From: Pseudomonadota bacterium
GTDB taxonomy: Bacteria; Pseudomonadota; Alphaproteobacteria; Sphingomonadales; Sphingomonadaceae
NCBI GenBank assembly: GCA_023427285.1
Contig: JAEZBH010000097.1
Location: forward strand, 1 to 12,672
Reading direction: 5' to 3'
Length of the DNA: 12,672 bases
The notes under the pieces were generated by a model. That model searched no databases. It was not told where the DNA came from and saw only the letters and a program-made list of their open reading frames with translations. This document shows, piece by piece, positions 6,066 through 12,672 of the stretch (positions within the stretch are counted from its first letter, which is position 1; each line of letters opens with the position of its first letter). Position numbers and translations under genes: made by a program.

Positions 6066-7226
6066 CTACACCCGCGCCAGTTCGCCAAGCAGGGTGTTGA
6101 GCACCATAAGCCCCTCGGGCGTGGCGCGAAGGCGCTCGGGCGTCAGCTCAATCAGCCCGAGATCGGCCATGCGCGCGGCGGCGTCCGGGTCAATGGCGTC
6201 GTCCAACGCTATGCCGGTGCGAGCGTGGAAGCGGGCACGGTCGATGCCCTCAGCCAGCCGCAGCCCCATCACCAGCGCCTCGTCCGCCCGCATGTCCGGG
6301 GCAAGGGTGAGCGCGTCTTCCATGCCGTGGCCGGAGGCCTCCACTGCTTCCAGCCAGGCTTCGGGCTTCTTGCGCCGCTGGGTGGCCGTGGCATTGCGGC
6401 GACCGTGCGCGCCGGGGCCAATGCCGACGTAATCTCCATAACGCCAGTACACGAGGTTGTGGCGGCTCTCGCTGCCCACCCGCGCATGGTTGGAGATTTC
6501 ATAAAGCGGCAGGCCAGCGCTTGCGGTCATCTCCTGCGTCAGTTGGTAGAGGTCCGCCTGGGTGTCTTCATCGGGCAGCACGAGGGTGCCGCGCCGGTAG
6601 AGTTCAGCGAAGCGGGTCTGCGGCTCGATGGTGAGCTGGTACAGCGACTGGTGATCGGTGCCGAAGGCGAGCGCTCGCCGCAGCTCCGCCCCCCAGCTTT
6701 CCACCGTATGGCCGGGGCGGGCGTAGATCAGATCGAAGCTGACGCGGGAGAAGGTGCTGGTCGCAAGCTCCAGCGCGGCCAGCGCTTCGGAAAGATCATG
6801 GCGACGGCCCAGCAACGTGAGCGCGGCGTCATCCAGCGCCTGCACGCCCAGCGAGACGCGATTGACGCCCGCCTGCGCGAACCCCCGGAACTTGGCCGCT
6901 TCCACGCTGCCGGGGTTGGCCTCAAGCGTGATCTCCACGTCCGTTGTCATCGGCCAGAGGCGCGCAACCTCGTCGATGATCGCCGCCACGGTGGCGGGCT
7001 CCATCAGCGAGGGCGTGCCGCCGCCGAAGAAGATGCTGACCACCGGCTGGCCCGGCGTCAGCGCGGCCTCGAACGCCAGCTCCTTCAACAGCGCACGACG
7101 CCAGCGGTCATGATCGACGCTCTCGCGCACATGGCTGTTGAAGTCGCAATACGGGCACTTGGACTCGCAGAACGGCCAGTGGACGTAAATTGCAAGGCCG
7201 TCTTGCTGTGAGGGATTATTTTTCAA
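6066..7226 (-). CDS. hemW: Radical SAM family haem chaperone HemW
   Basis: HemW is a HemN-like radical-SAM protein that binds haem and is thought to deliver it to target proteins. It is not a true coproporphyrinogen oxidase. From the TTG at 7226 the product has 386 aa, normal for HemW. Cys20, Cys24 and Cys27 form [11 protein letters not shown], which lacks the fourth Cys of HemN. Then come [10 protein letters not shown] (66-75), ANPGS (103-107), NRVSLGVQ (122-129), FDLIYARPG (164-172) and the HNLVYW block (256-261) with GIGPGAHG. The frame is open upstream into rdgB, but the similarity starts here. The TTG overlaps the rdgB stop by 11 nt, implying coupled translation. A mild terminator-like hairpin (6020-6032) without a T-run lies beyond the 3' end. 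Confidence 0.95.
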   Translation of the reverse strand: MKNNPSQQDGLAIYVHWPFCESKCPYCDFNSHVRESVDHDRWRRALLKELAFEAALTPGQPVVSIFFGGGTPSLMEPATVAAIIDEVARLWPMTTDVEITLEANPGSVEAAKFRGFAQAGVNRVSLGVQALDDAALTLLGRRHDLSEALAALELATSTFSRVSFDLIYARPGHTVESWGAELRRALAFGTDHQSLYQLTIEPQTRFAELYRRGTLVLPDEDTQADLYQLTQEMTASAGLPLYEISNHARVGSESRHNLVYWRYGDYVGIGPGAHGRRNATATQRRKKPEAWLEAVEASGHGMEDALTLAPDMRADEALVMGLRLAEGIDRARFHARTGIALDDAIDPDAAARMADLGLIELTPERLRATPEGLMVLNTLLGELARV

Positions 7227-7827
7227 TGACTTCAGCCACCAGTTGCTCGAAAGCCCGGGCGCGGTGCGACATGTCGTGTTTGCGCTGGGGCTCCATCTCG
7301 CCAAAGGTGATGTCGAAGCCTTCGGGTTTGAAGATGGGATCGTAGCCAAATCCGTGGGTGCCGCGCATCGGCCACACCAGCGTGCCCGAAACCCGGCCCT
7401 CAAACGATTCCGTATGGCCGTCCGGCCAGGCAAGGCACAGGGCGCAAACGAAGTGCGCCGTGCGGTCTTCCGGCTCAACCTCCTGTTCGTCCAGCGCCTG
7501 CGTCACCTTCTCCATGGCAACGGCGAAGTCCTTGCCCTCTCCGGCCCAGCGGGCAGAATAGATGCCCGGCGCGCCGTCCAGCGCATCAACGCACAGGCCG
7601 CTGTCGTCCGCCAGCGCGGGCAGGCCCGAGGCGGTGGCAGATGCCAACGCCTTGATTTCTGCATTGGCGATGAAGGTGGAGCCGGTTTCTTCCGGCTCCG
7701 GCAGGTTCAGCTCGCCCGCCGACACCGGCTCGATCCCGAACGGGGCGAGCAGCTCGCGGATCTCCCGCACCTTGCCCTGATTGTGGCTGGCGATGACCAG
7801 CTTGCCCGGCGTCAGCTTGCGAGCCAT
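7216..7827 (-). CDS. rdgB: XTP/dITP diphosphatase (RdgB/HAM1)
   Basis: This house-cleaning pyrophosphatase hydrolyses dITP and XTP so that deaminated purines do not enter DNA or RNA. The 203-aa protein has the full set of HAM1 motifs: SHNQGK (14-19), EETGSTF (46-52), DDSGL (74-78, metal-binding acidic residues), [12 protein letters not shown] (85-96), [11 protein letters not shown] (156-166) and SHRARA (187-192). The ATG at 7827 is 4 nt after the rph stop and gives the usual N-terminus. The frame runs on upstream inside rph but has no family similarity there. It is the middle gene of rph-rdgB-hemW. Confidence 0.96.
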   Translation of the reverse strand: MARKLTPGKLVIASHNQGKVREIRELLAPFGIEPVSAGELNLPEPEETGSTFIANAEIKALASATASGLPALADDSGLCVDALDGAPGIYSARWAGEGKDFAVAMEKVTQALDEQEVEPEDRTAHFVCALCLAWPDGHTESFEGRVSGTLVWPMRGTHGFGYDPIFKPEGFDITFGEMEPQRKHDMSHRARAFEQLVAEVIEK

Positions 7828-7831
7828 GCGC

Positions 7832-8548
7832 TTAAATCCCCAGAACGCGGCGTTGCAGAGCAAAGATCTCGTCCGTGCCGATACGGGCCAGACGCAGCAT
7901 GCGCAGCAGGGTTTCCTCGGAGAACGGCGCGCCCTCGGCAGTGCCCTGCACTTCAACGAGGCCGCCCGTGCCGGTCAGCACGAAGTTGGCGTCCGTGTGG
8001 GCAACGGAATCCTCGGCGTAGTCGAGGTCGAGCACCGGCATGCCCTCATAAACGCCGCAGGAGACAGCCGCCACCTGACCGGTCAGCGGCCACTCGTTCA
8101 GCAGCCCGGCGTTCTTCAGCTTGGTGAGCGCCTGATGCAGCGCAACCCATGCGCCCGAAATGGAGGCGGTGCGGGTGCCGCCGTCTGCCTGAATGACGTC
8201 GCAGTCCACCACGATCTGGCGCTCGCCGAGCGCCTTCAGGTCCACCACGGCGCGCAAGCTACGGCCAATGAGGCGCTGAATCTCCTGCGTGCGGCCGGTC
8301 TGCTTGCCCTTGGCCGCCTCGCGCGAGGTGCGGCTGTGGGTGGCGCGGGGCAGCATGCCGTATTCCGCCGTCACCCAGCCCTGGCCCTTGCCGCGCAGCC
8401 AGCCCGGCACGCCGGTATCAATCGACGCCGTGCACAGCACGTGGGTATCGCCGAACTTGACGAAGCACGACCCGTCGGCGTGCTTGGCGAAGCCCACGGT
8501 CATTTCGAGGGGACGCATCTGATCGGAGGCACGGCCGGATGGGCGCAT
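7832..8548 (-). CDS. rph: Ribonuclease PH
   Basis: RNase PH is a phosphate-dependent 3'-5' exoribonuclease that trims tRNA and other RNA 3' ends. The 238-aa product is exactly the usual length. Conserved blocks are [12 protein letters not shown] (62-73), [15 protein letters not shown] (86-100), [14 protein letters not shown] (115-128, phosphate and active site), LDLDYAEDS (173-181) and [12 protein letters not shown] (199-210). The ATG at 8548 has AAGGA 8 nt upstream. The longer open frame up to 8917 is antisense to hrcA and is not used. It is the first gene of rph-rdgB-hemW and divergent from hrcA, as in many Alphaproteobacteria. Confidence 0.97.
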   Translation of the reverse strand: MRPSGRASDQMRPLEMTVGFAKHADGSCFVKFGDTHVLCTASIDTGVPGWLRGKGQGWVTAEYGMLPRATHSRTSREAAKGKQTGRTQEIQRLIGRSLRAVVDLKALGERQIVVDCDVIQADGGTRTASISGAWVALHQALTKLKNAGLLNEWPLTGQVAAVSCGVYEGMPVLDLDYAEDSVAHTDANFVLTGTGGLVEVQGTAEGAPFSEETLLRMLRLARIGTDEIFALQRRVLGI

Positions 8549-8605
8549 GAAGAGAATCCTTGAACTGATTGGCAGTGAAGCAAACGAATTTGGGTCTGAC
8601 GGCTT

Positions 8606-8630
8606 AAAGCGCCGCCGGAAGCGGTGCTTT
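8606..8630. other. 10-bp hairpin in the rph/hrcA divergent region
   Basis: AAAGCGCCGC (8606-8615) pairs with GCGGTGCTTT (8621-8630) around a CGGAA loop, with one G-U pair. It looks like a bidirectional terminator although it lies between two divergent starts, upstream of the proposed hrcA promoter. It could insulate the two units or sit in the rph leader. Confidence 0.5.
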
Positions 8631-8676
8631 CTACCGGCCCTGCGGCCTGTCATCAAGCAGCTGTGCGCGGCGGGCG

Positions 8677-8705
8677 GTTGAACCCTGATCGAGAGCTGCC
8701 TACAT
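8677..8705 (+). promoter_or_regulatory. Candidate sigma-32 (RpoH) promoter of hrcA-grpE
   Basis: GTTG (8677-8680), an 18-nt spacer and CCTACAT (8699-8705) fit the alphaproteobacterial heat-shock pattern CTTG, 17-18 nt, CYTATNT with two mismatches. The same layout appears before dnaK (11548-11576). Transcription would start about 8-10 nt before the hrcA ATG, so the leader would be very short. That is a point against it. Confidence 0.45.
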
Positions 8706-8719
8706 TCAGGCACAAGGCT

Positions 8720-9775
8720 ATGAAGACACTGTCGATTACAGATATCAACGAGCGCGCACGCGACATTTTTCGCCAGATCGTGGAAGCGTATCTGGCGACG
8801 GGGGAGCCTGTGGGCTCGCGCACCCTCTCGCGCCTGCCGGGCATCAACCTGTCTCCGGCCTCGATCCGCAACGTGATGCAGGATCTTGAGGAGGTTGGCC
8901 TTCTCTCCGCCCCCCACACCTCTGCGGGCCGCATGCCGACCGAAATCGGCCTGCGCCTGTTCGTTGACGGCATGATGCAGGTGGGCGAGGTCACGTCAGA
9001 CGAGCGCGCCCAGATCGAAGCGCAGGCAAGGGCCGAAGGCGGCAGCCTTGAAGACGCGCTTGGCCGCGCCATCTCCACCCTTTCGGGCCTGTCCTCCTGC
9101 GCCGGGCTCGTGCTCGTTCCCAAGGCGGACATCGCCATCCGTCAGGTGGATCTGGTGCCGCTTTCCGCCCACCGGGCGCTGGCCATTCTGGTGGGCGAAG
9201 ACGGCTCGGTCGAGAACCGCACGTTCGATCTGCCGCCGGGCCTCAACTCTTCCACGCTCATTCAGGCGACCAACTACATCAACGCCCGCCTCATTGGCCG
9301 CACGCTCGATCAGGCGCGCCGCGTCATTGAAGACGAATTGTCCCAGAACAAGGCCGAGCTGGACACCCTTGCCGCGCAAGTCGTCGAGAAAGGCCTTGCC
9401 GTCTGGTCGGCGGACGACGACAAGCGCGATGTCCTTATCGTGCGCGGCCAGTCCCATCTGATCGAGGATGCCGCCGCCCGAGGCGATCTGGAACGGGTCC
9501 GCCAACTTCTTGAAGATCTTGAGAGCAAGAGGGAGTTGGCGCGTTTACTTGAATTGGCAGTCAACGCCTCCGCCATGAAGATCTTCATCGGCTCGGAGAA
9601 CAGACTCTTTTCACTCTCCGGCTCATCGGTTATCGCAGCCCCTTACCGCAGCGCCGATGAACGGATTGTTGGTGTCATCGGGGTTATTGGCCCCACACGG
9701 TTGAACTACGCGCGGGTCATCCCCATGGTGGATTATACGGCCCGTGTATTGACCAGATTGGTATCGCAAAAATGA
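8720..9775 (+). CDS. hrcA: Heat-inducible transcription repressor HrcA
   Basis: HrcA represses chaperone genes by binding the CIRCE operator, and its activity depends on GroEL. At 351 aa it is full length. The N-terminal winged helix shows [13 protein letters not shown] (26-38), [18 protein letters not shown] (45-62) and [19 protein letters not shown] (65-83), the family hallmark. The dimerisation and inserted domains follow. The ATG at 8720 has AAGG just upstream and is the family start. The frame is open further 5' but not conserved. It overlaps grpE by 4 nt (ATGA), so the two are translated together. No CIRCE (TTAGCACTC, 9 nt, GAGTGCTAA) is visible near hrcA, grpE or dnaK, so its targets are probably elsewhere, for example groESL. 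Confidence 0.97.
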   Translation: MKTLSITDINERARDIFRQIVEAYLATGEPVGSRTLSRLPGINLSPASIRNVMQDLEEVGLLSAPHTSAGRMPTEIGLRLFVDGMMQVGEVTSDERAQIEAQARAEGGSLEDALGRAISTLSGLSSCAGLVLVPKADIAIRQVDLVPLSAHRALAILVGEDGSVENRTFDLPPGLNSSTLIQATNYINARLIGRTLDQARRVIEDELSQNKAELDTLAAQVVEKGLAVWSADDDKRDVLIVRGQSHLIEDAAARGDLERVRQLLEDLESKRELARLLELAVNASAMKIFIGSENRLFSLSGSSVIAAPYRSADERIVGVIGVIGPTRLNYARVIPMVDYTARVLTRLVSQK

Positions 9776-10353
9776 CGCAAGATAACGTACAGTCCGAATC
9801 GCAGGACGAAACCAACGCCGCGGCTGAGGCTGTTAATCCCACGGCCCAGACAGAGGAACTGGCAGCAGCGCAGGCAGAAGTCGCCTCGCTGAAGGATCAG
9901 TTGCTGCGCCAGATCGCAGAGACGGAGAACGTGCGCCGTCGCCTTGAGCGCGAGAAGCAGGACGCAGGCGCCTATGCCGTGACCAGCTTTGCCCGCGACA
10001 TCCTCGCCGTTGCCGACAACCTGCGCCGTGCGCTCGACTCCGTGCCCGAGGCGGCCCGAGCCGATCCGGCCGTAGCCAACGTCATCACCGGCATCGAGAT
10101 GACCGAGCGCGAAGTGTTCAACGTCTTCAACAAGTACGGCATCGCGCCGATCGAGGCGCTCGGCCAGAAGCTGGACCCGAACAAGCATCAGGCGATGCTG
10201 GAAATCCCGACCAACGAGGTCGAGCCCGGCACGGTGGTGCAGGTGCTGCAATCCGGCTTCCTCATCAAGGACCGCCTGCTGCGCCCGGCCCTTGTTGCCG
10301 TCGCCAAGGCGGCAGACGCAGCCCCCGGCTCGTCGGTCGACACCAACGCCTAA
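9772..10353 (+). CDS. grpE: Nucleotide exchange factor GrpE
   Basis: GrpE releases ADP from DnaK and acts as a thermosensor in the DnaK-DnaJ cycle. The 193-aa protein has a disordered acidic N-terminus (1-27), a long dimerising coiled coil (about 28-64, EELAAAQAEVASLKDQLLRQ and on), a central helical part with NKYGIAPIEALGQKLDPNKH (120-139), and the C-terminal beta domain with the GrpE signature GTVVQVLQSGFLIKDRLLRP (153-172). The start codon overlaps the hrcA stop. A strong terminator follows 30 nt after the stop. dnaK lies 1.3 kb downstream, separated by two minus-strand genes. Confidence 0.97.
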   Translation: MTQDNVQSESQDETNAAAEAVNPTAQTEELAAAQAEVASLKDQLLRQIAETENVRRRLEREKQDAGAYAVTSFARDILAVADNLRRALDSVPEAARADPAVANVITGIEMTEREVFNVFNKYGIAPIEALGQKLDPNKHQAMLEIPTNEVEPGTVVQVLQSGFLIKDRLLRPALVAVAKAADAAPGSSVDTNA

Positions 10354-10382
10354 GAGCTTGGGTCTTCGCTGATTTCAGAAAC

Positions 10383-10415
10383 GGCGGTGGGTGCAAACCC
10401 GCCGCCTTTCTTTTT
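10383..10415 (+). terminator. Rho-independent terminator of hrcA-grpE
   Basis: GGCGGTGGG (10383-10391) pairs with CCCGCCGCC (10398-10406) over 9 bp with one U-G pair, around a TGCAAA loop. TTTCTTTTT follows. This is a textbook intrinsic terminator. The T-run doubles as the T-rich lead of palindromic element R4. Confidence 0.85.
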
Positions 10416-10478
10416 GCAGGAGGGTCCATGTGCGCGGAGGCGCACAACCATCAACGCCCTCCTGCACCTCCCATTCGT
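10411..10478 (+). repeat. Palindromic element copy R4 with a nested hairpin inserted in its loop
   Basis: TTTTTGCAGGAGGG (stem arm 10416-10424) and CCCTCCTGC (10457-10465), followed by ACCTCCCATTCGT, give the family pattern in the grpE direction. The arms are 32 nt apart instead of a few nt. The extra sequence contains its own GTGCGC/GCGCAC hairpin (10430-10435, 10440-10445). Confidence 0.75.
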
Positions 10479-10499
10479 AAAAAGGGCCGTGTCCTTCAT

Positions 10500-10520
10500 A
10501 AAAGGCGCGGGCCTTTTCTT
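10500..10520. terminator. Short bidirectional terminator-like hairpin
   Basis: AAAAGGC (10500-10506), loop GCGG and GCCTTTT (10511-10517), then CTTT. It stands between the convergent grpE and HExxH-protein genes and could stop transcription from both sides. Confidence 0.5.
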
Positions 10521-10570
10521 TAATCGGCAATGAAAGAGCCGCATCCGTCATCCCGCATACGGCGCGACAA

Positions 10571-10612
10571 ACGAATGGGAGCGCGAGGGTCTGCGACCCT
10601 TGCAAAAATTCC
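10571..10612 (-). repeat. Palindromic element copy R5, 3' of the HExxH-protein gene
   Basis: GCGAGGGTC (10583-10591) pairs with GACCCTTGC (10595-10603) around a TGC loop. On the minus strand it begins 2 nt after the stop of the gene at 10615 with GGAATTTTTGCA and ends with CTCCCATTCGT. Those 11 bases also end R4, so R4 and R5 face each other as an inverted pair. Confidence 0.7.
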
Positions 10613-10614
10613 TT

Positions 10615-11181
10615 TCAAATCAAAATGTTCTTTCCTCCCTTACCCCCGAAGGGAAGCAGGCGCTCATACACCTCCAGCGGGGGTGCGCCATCCACCTGTG
10701 CGCCGCGGGACAGCAGGAAGGCGTGGCGCACGATTTCGGCCTGTTGTTCAATGCCATAGTCCTCGAAACGCTTGCCGGGAATGAGCGGCAGGTAGCGGTA
10801 AGAGGCGAAGGGGCCGCGGGCAAAGACCACGTTGCGGCCCGACTGATGCTGCCAGACGTGGGTGAGTTCATGAATGAACAATCCCTGAAGGCTGAGCGAG
10901 GCCTGGCTGAAATCCGCCTGATAGAACGGGCAGCGATGATGGAAATGGATGTGCCCGCGCGGCGCCATCACGGTCAGGCGCGGCTGGAGGAGCCACCATC
11001 GGCGGCCCCGCACGGTCACGCAGCCGGTATCAAGCGCCGAGCCGAACACCGAGGCCGCCAGCGATCGCTCGCCCTGCGTCAGCAAACGCTCCGGCGGCAA
11101 ACGTTCCGGCGGCAAGCGGCTGGCGCGCCGCTCAGCGAACTTTCGGCAGGCTTGCCTGATTGTTTGCAGAAAATGCGTCAT
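10615..11181 (-). CDS. HExxH zinc-metallopeptidase-like protein ('vgr related protein' type)
   Basis: A 188-aa protein with HELTHVWQHQSG (104-115), whose His104, Glu105 and His108 form a zinc-binding HExxH motif. GIEQQAE (143-149) follows and may give the third ligand (Glu145 or Glu149), as in gluzincin-like DUF4157 domains. GKRFEDYGIEQQAEIVRHAF and the WWLLQPRLTVMAP block recall sphingomonad proteins annotated 'vgr related protein'. That name does not imply a type VI spike. No signal peptide is seen. Near the N-terminus a 15-nt tandem repeat (11085-11114) gives PPERL twice. The ATG at 11181 has AGGGA 10 nt upstream. The start lies 50 nt inside the preceding small membrane gene, so the two are probably coexpressed. 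Substrate unknown, and peptidase activity is inferred from the motif alone. Confidence 0.75.
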   Translation of the reverse strand: MTHFLQTIRQACRKFAERRASRLPPERLPPERLLTQGERSLAASVFGSALDTGCVTVRGRRWWLLQPRLTVMAPRGHIHFHHRCPFYQADFSQASLSLQGLFIHELTHVWQHQSGRNVVFARGPFASYRYLPLIPGKRFEDYGIEQQAEIVRHAFLLSRGAQVDGAPPLEVYERLLPFGGKGGKNILI

Positions 11182-11368
11182 GATGACCGGGTCCCTCTGC
11201 GCCTGGCACCTCCGGCAACGGCGCATGGTCCGACATGGAGTGCTCCAGAGAGGTTTCGTCGTTGGGGCCTTCCTCCGCCATTCCCCCCGCCAGCGCAACA
11301 ATCAGCAGAATTGCCGCAAGCAGAACGGCGCAAAGCCCAAGCTTACGGCCAAAGGATCGGCTGCTCAT
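11132..11368 (-). CDS. Small single-pass membrane protein, unknown function
   Basis: A 78-aa product starting at the ATG at 11368, with GGGAG 8 nt upstream. A basic start (MSSRSFGRK) leads into one membrane segment (about 9-29, LGLCAVLLAAILLIVALAGG). An acidic, His- and Pro-containing tail follows (for example EEGPNDETSLEHSMSDHAPL). The tail probably lies outside the cytoplasm. Its last 50 nt overlap the start of the HExxH gene in another frame. The same frame stays open to 11533 and would add a Cys-rich stretch (CCQSGDCC), but the ribosome site argues against that. I do not recognise a family. The overlap suggests a two-gene unit with the metallopeptidase-like protein. Confidence 0.55.
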   Translation of the reverse strand: MSSRSFGRKLGLCAVLLAAILLIVALAGGMAEEGPNDETSLEHSMSDHAPLPEVPGAEGPGHHDAFSANNQASLPKVR

Positions 11369-11547
11369 AGCCGGTGCTCCCTGCCTGTGGAGTGTATCCG
11401 TGCGGTCGCGCACCTGCCTGTCCGACACGCCATTCACAGTGTAGGCCGGAACCTCAATGCAGCAATCCCCGCTCTGACAACAGGCACCCGCTTGCGGCAG
11501 TGTGCCCCACTCGCCATATCCGTTGCAGACCAATCGAACGAGGATGG

Positions 11548-11576
11548 GTTGTAGCCGTCAAGCTGCCTCCCTATAT
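11548..11576 (+). promoter_or_regulatory. Candidate sigma-32 (RpoH) promoter of dnaK
   Basis: GTTG (11548-11551), an 18-nt spacer and CCTATAT (11570-11576) fit CTTG, 17-18 nt, CYTATNT with a perfect -10 and one mismatch in the -35. The layout equals the one before hrcA. Transcription starting near 11583 would give a leader of about 112 nt before dnaK. Confidence 0.65.
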
Positions 11577-11597
11577 CGCGAAGCGAAGTGCAAATCG

Positions 11598-11614
11598 GGG
11601 TTCAACCAGAACCC
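11598..11614 (+). other. Hairpin in the dnaK leader
   Basis: GGGTTC (11598-11603) and GAACCC (11609-11614) form a perfect 6-bp stem with a 5-nt loop, about 15 nt into the predicted dnaK transcript. A second possible hairpin lies around GTACG (11648-11652) and CGTAC. Neither sequesters the AGGTAGGA ribosome site at 11685-11692 in an obvious way. Confidence 0.4.
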
Positions 11615-11694
11615 GGTTTGACCAAACAAATATTAACAGCCCACGCCGTACGTGCTTCCCGGAGGCGTACAGGCCGGCAGAAAGAGGTAGGAAC

Positions 11695-12672
11695 ATGGGT
11701 AAGGTCATTGGCATCGACCTCGGTACGACCAACTCCTGCGTTGCCATCATGGATGGCACGCAGCCCAAGGTGATCGAGAACAACGAAGGCGCGCGCACCA
11801 CGCCGTCCATGGTCGCGTTCACGGCAGACGGTGAGCGTCTCGTCGGCCAGCCGGCCAAGCGTCAGGCGGTGACGAACCCGGAAGCCACCCTGTTCGCGAT
11901 CAAGCGCCTGATCGGACGCACCTTTAACGACCCGATGACCCAGAAGGACATCGGCCTCGTTCCCTACCACATCGTCAAGGCCGACAACGGCGACGCCTGG
12001 GTTGAAGCACGCGGCGAGAAGTACAGCCCGTCGCAGGTTTCCGCCTTCATTCTCCAGAAGATGAAGGAAACCGCCGAGCAGTATCTGGGCGAGACCGTCA
12101 CCCAGGCCGTCATCACCGTTCCGGCCTACTTCAACGACGCCCAGCGCCAGGCAACCAAGGACGCCGGCCGCATCGCCGGTCTTGAAGTGCTGCGCATCAT
12201 CAACGAGCCGACCGCTGCTGCTCTGGCCTACGGCCTCGACAAGCAGGACGGCAAAACCATCGCCGTTTACGACCTTGGCGGCGGCACCTTCGACGTGTCG
12301 ATCCTTGAAATCGGCGACGGCGTGTTCGAGGTGAAGTCCACCAACGGCGACACCTTCCTCGGCGGTGAAGACTTCGACAAGCGCATCATCGACTGGCTGG
12401 CCGACGAGTTCAAGAACGAGCAGGGCATCGACCTGCGTAACGACAAGCTGGCCCTGCAGCGCCTGAAGGAAGCTGCGGAAAAGGCCAAGATCGAGCTGTC
12501 GTCCGCCCAGAGCACCGAAATCAACCTGCCGTTCATCACGGCAGACCAGACCGGGCCGAAGCACCTCGTCAAATCGCTGTCGCGCTCCAAGCTGGAATCG
12601 CTGGTCGGCGATCTGATCGAGCGCACCCTTGAGCCGTGCCGCAAGGCGCTGAAGGACGCAGGCATCTCCGCC
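11695..12672 (+). CDS. dnaK: Chaperone DnaK (Hsp70), N-terminal 326 residues (3' end outside window)
   Basis: DnaK is the cytosolic ATP-driven Hsp70 that works with DnaJ and GrpE. The frame is open to the right edge and covers nearly all of the ATPase domain. Motifs seen are GIDLGTTNS (6-14, phosphate 1), [14 protein letters not shown] (29-42), [20 protein letters not shown] (139-158, connect 1), [15 protein letters not shown] (169-183), [15 protein letters not shown] (191-205, phosphate 2) and [11 protein letters not shown] (218-228). The ATG at 11695 follows AGGTAGGA. The substrate domain and any dnaJ lie downstream. The gene has its own sigma-32-like promoter and is not in one transcript with grpE. 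Confidence 0.98.
   Translation, partial: MGKVIGIDLGTTNSCVAIMDGTQPKVIENNEGARTTPSMVAFTADGERLVGQPAKRQAVTNPEATLFAIKRLIGRTFNDPMTQKDIGLVPYHIVKADNGDAWVEARGEKYSPSQVSAFILQKMKETAEQYLGETVTQAVITVPAYFNDAQRQATKDAGRIAGLEVLRIINEPTAAALAYGLDKQDGKTIAVYDLGGGTFDVSILEIGDGVFEVKSTNGDTFLGGEDFDKRIIDWLADEFKNEQGIDLRNDKLALQRLKEAAEKAKIELSSAQSTEINLPFITADQTGPKHLVKSLSRSKLESLVGDLIERTLEPCRKALKDAGISA

Noticed and set aside
8549..8719. CIRCE operator for HrcA autoregulation
   Set aside because: No TTAGCACTC/GAGTGCTAA inverted repeat or close variant is visible in this region, nor in 11369-11694.
11369..11533. N-terminal extension of the small membrane protein with CCQSGDCC
   Set aside because: The internal ATG at 11368 has a proper GGGAG ribosome site and starts directly before the membrane segment. 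The extension would place Cys-rich sequence before it, with no ribosome site seen.

Overview
The window looks like chromosomal DNA from a GC-rich alphaproteobacterium. The gene orders rsmI-yraN-SirB1-gshB and rph-rdgB-hemW divergent from hrcA-grpE are typical of that class. The HExxH protein next to dnaK recalls sphingomonad 'vgr related' proteins, so Sphingomonadales or a relative is a reasonable but unproven guess. Both ends are cut: the 5' end inside xerC and the 3' end inside dnaK. No tRNA, rRNA, insertion sequence, CRISPR array or prophage is visible.

Layout. 1-334: the C-terminal half of the tyrosine recombinase XerC. 335-961: a gene-poor gap with an AT-rich promoter-like stretch, a tiny hydrophobic ORF behind a Shine-Dalgarno that matches the 16S 3' tail over 12 nt, two hairpins, and a degenerate second copy of the ORF. 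962-3996 (minus): rsmI, yraN, a SirB1-family gene and gshB, closely packed as one operon. 4102-5382 (plus, divergent): a lipoprotein of the LppC/penicillin-binding-protein-activator type. 5383-6065: a second gap of the same style as the first, with a terminator hairpin, a degenerate copy, then an intact tiny hydrophobic ORF, each behind an 11-nt perfect Shine-Dalgarno. 6066-8548 (minus): rph, rdgB and hemW, touching or overlapping. 8720-10353 (plus): hrcA and grpE, overlapping by 4 nt. 10354-10614: terminators and repeats. 10615-11368 (minus): a 78-aa single-pass membrane protein overlapping a 188-aa HExxH protein. 11695-12672 (plus): the first 326 residues of DnaK.

How parts fit. HrcA, GrpE and DnaK are the heat-shock core. 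hrcA and dnaK share the same sigma-32-like promoter layout (GTTG, 18 nt, CCTAYAT), and I see no CIRCE operator. RNase PH, RdgB and HemW cover RNA 3' processing, nucleotide-pool cleaning and a radical-SAM/haem protein. RsmI modifies 16S rRNA.

Two patterns are not explained by ordinary annotation. First, the mini-ORF loci at 457-788 and 5539-5980 are each made of one intact and one decayed copy. Second, five copies of a palindromic element each sit just 3' of a gene and point the same way as that gene.
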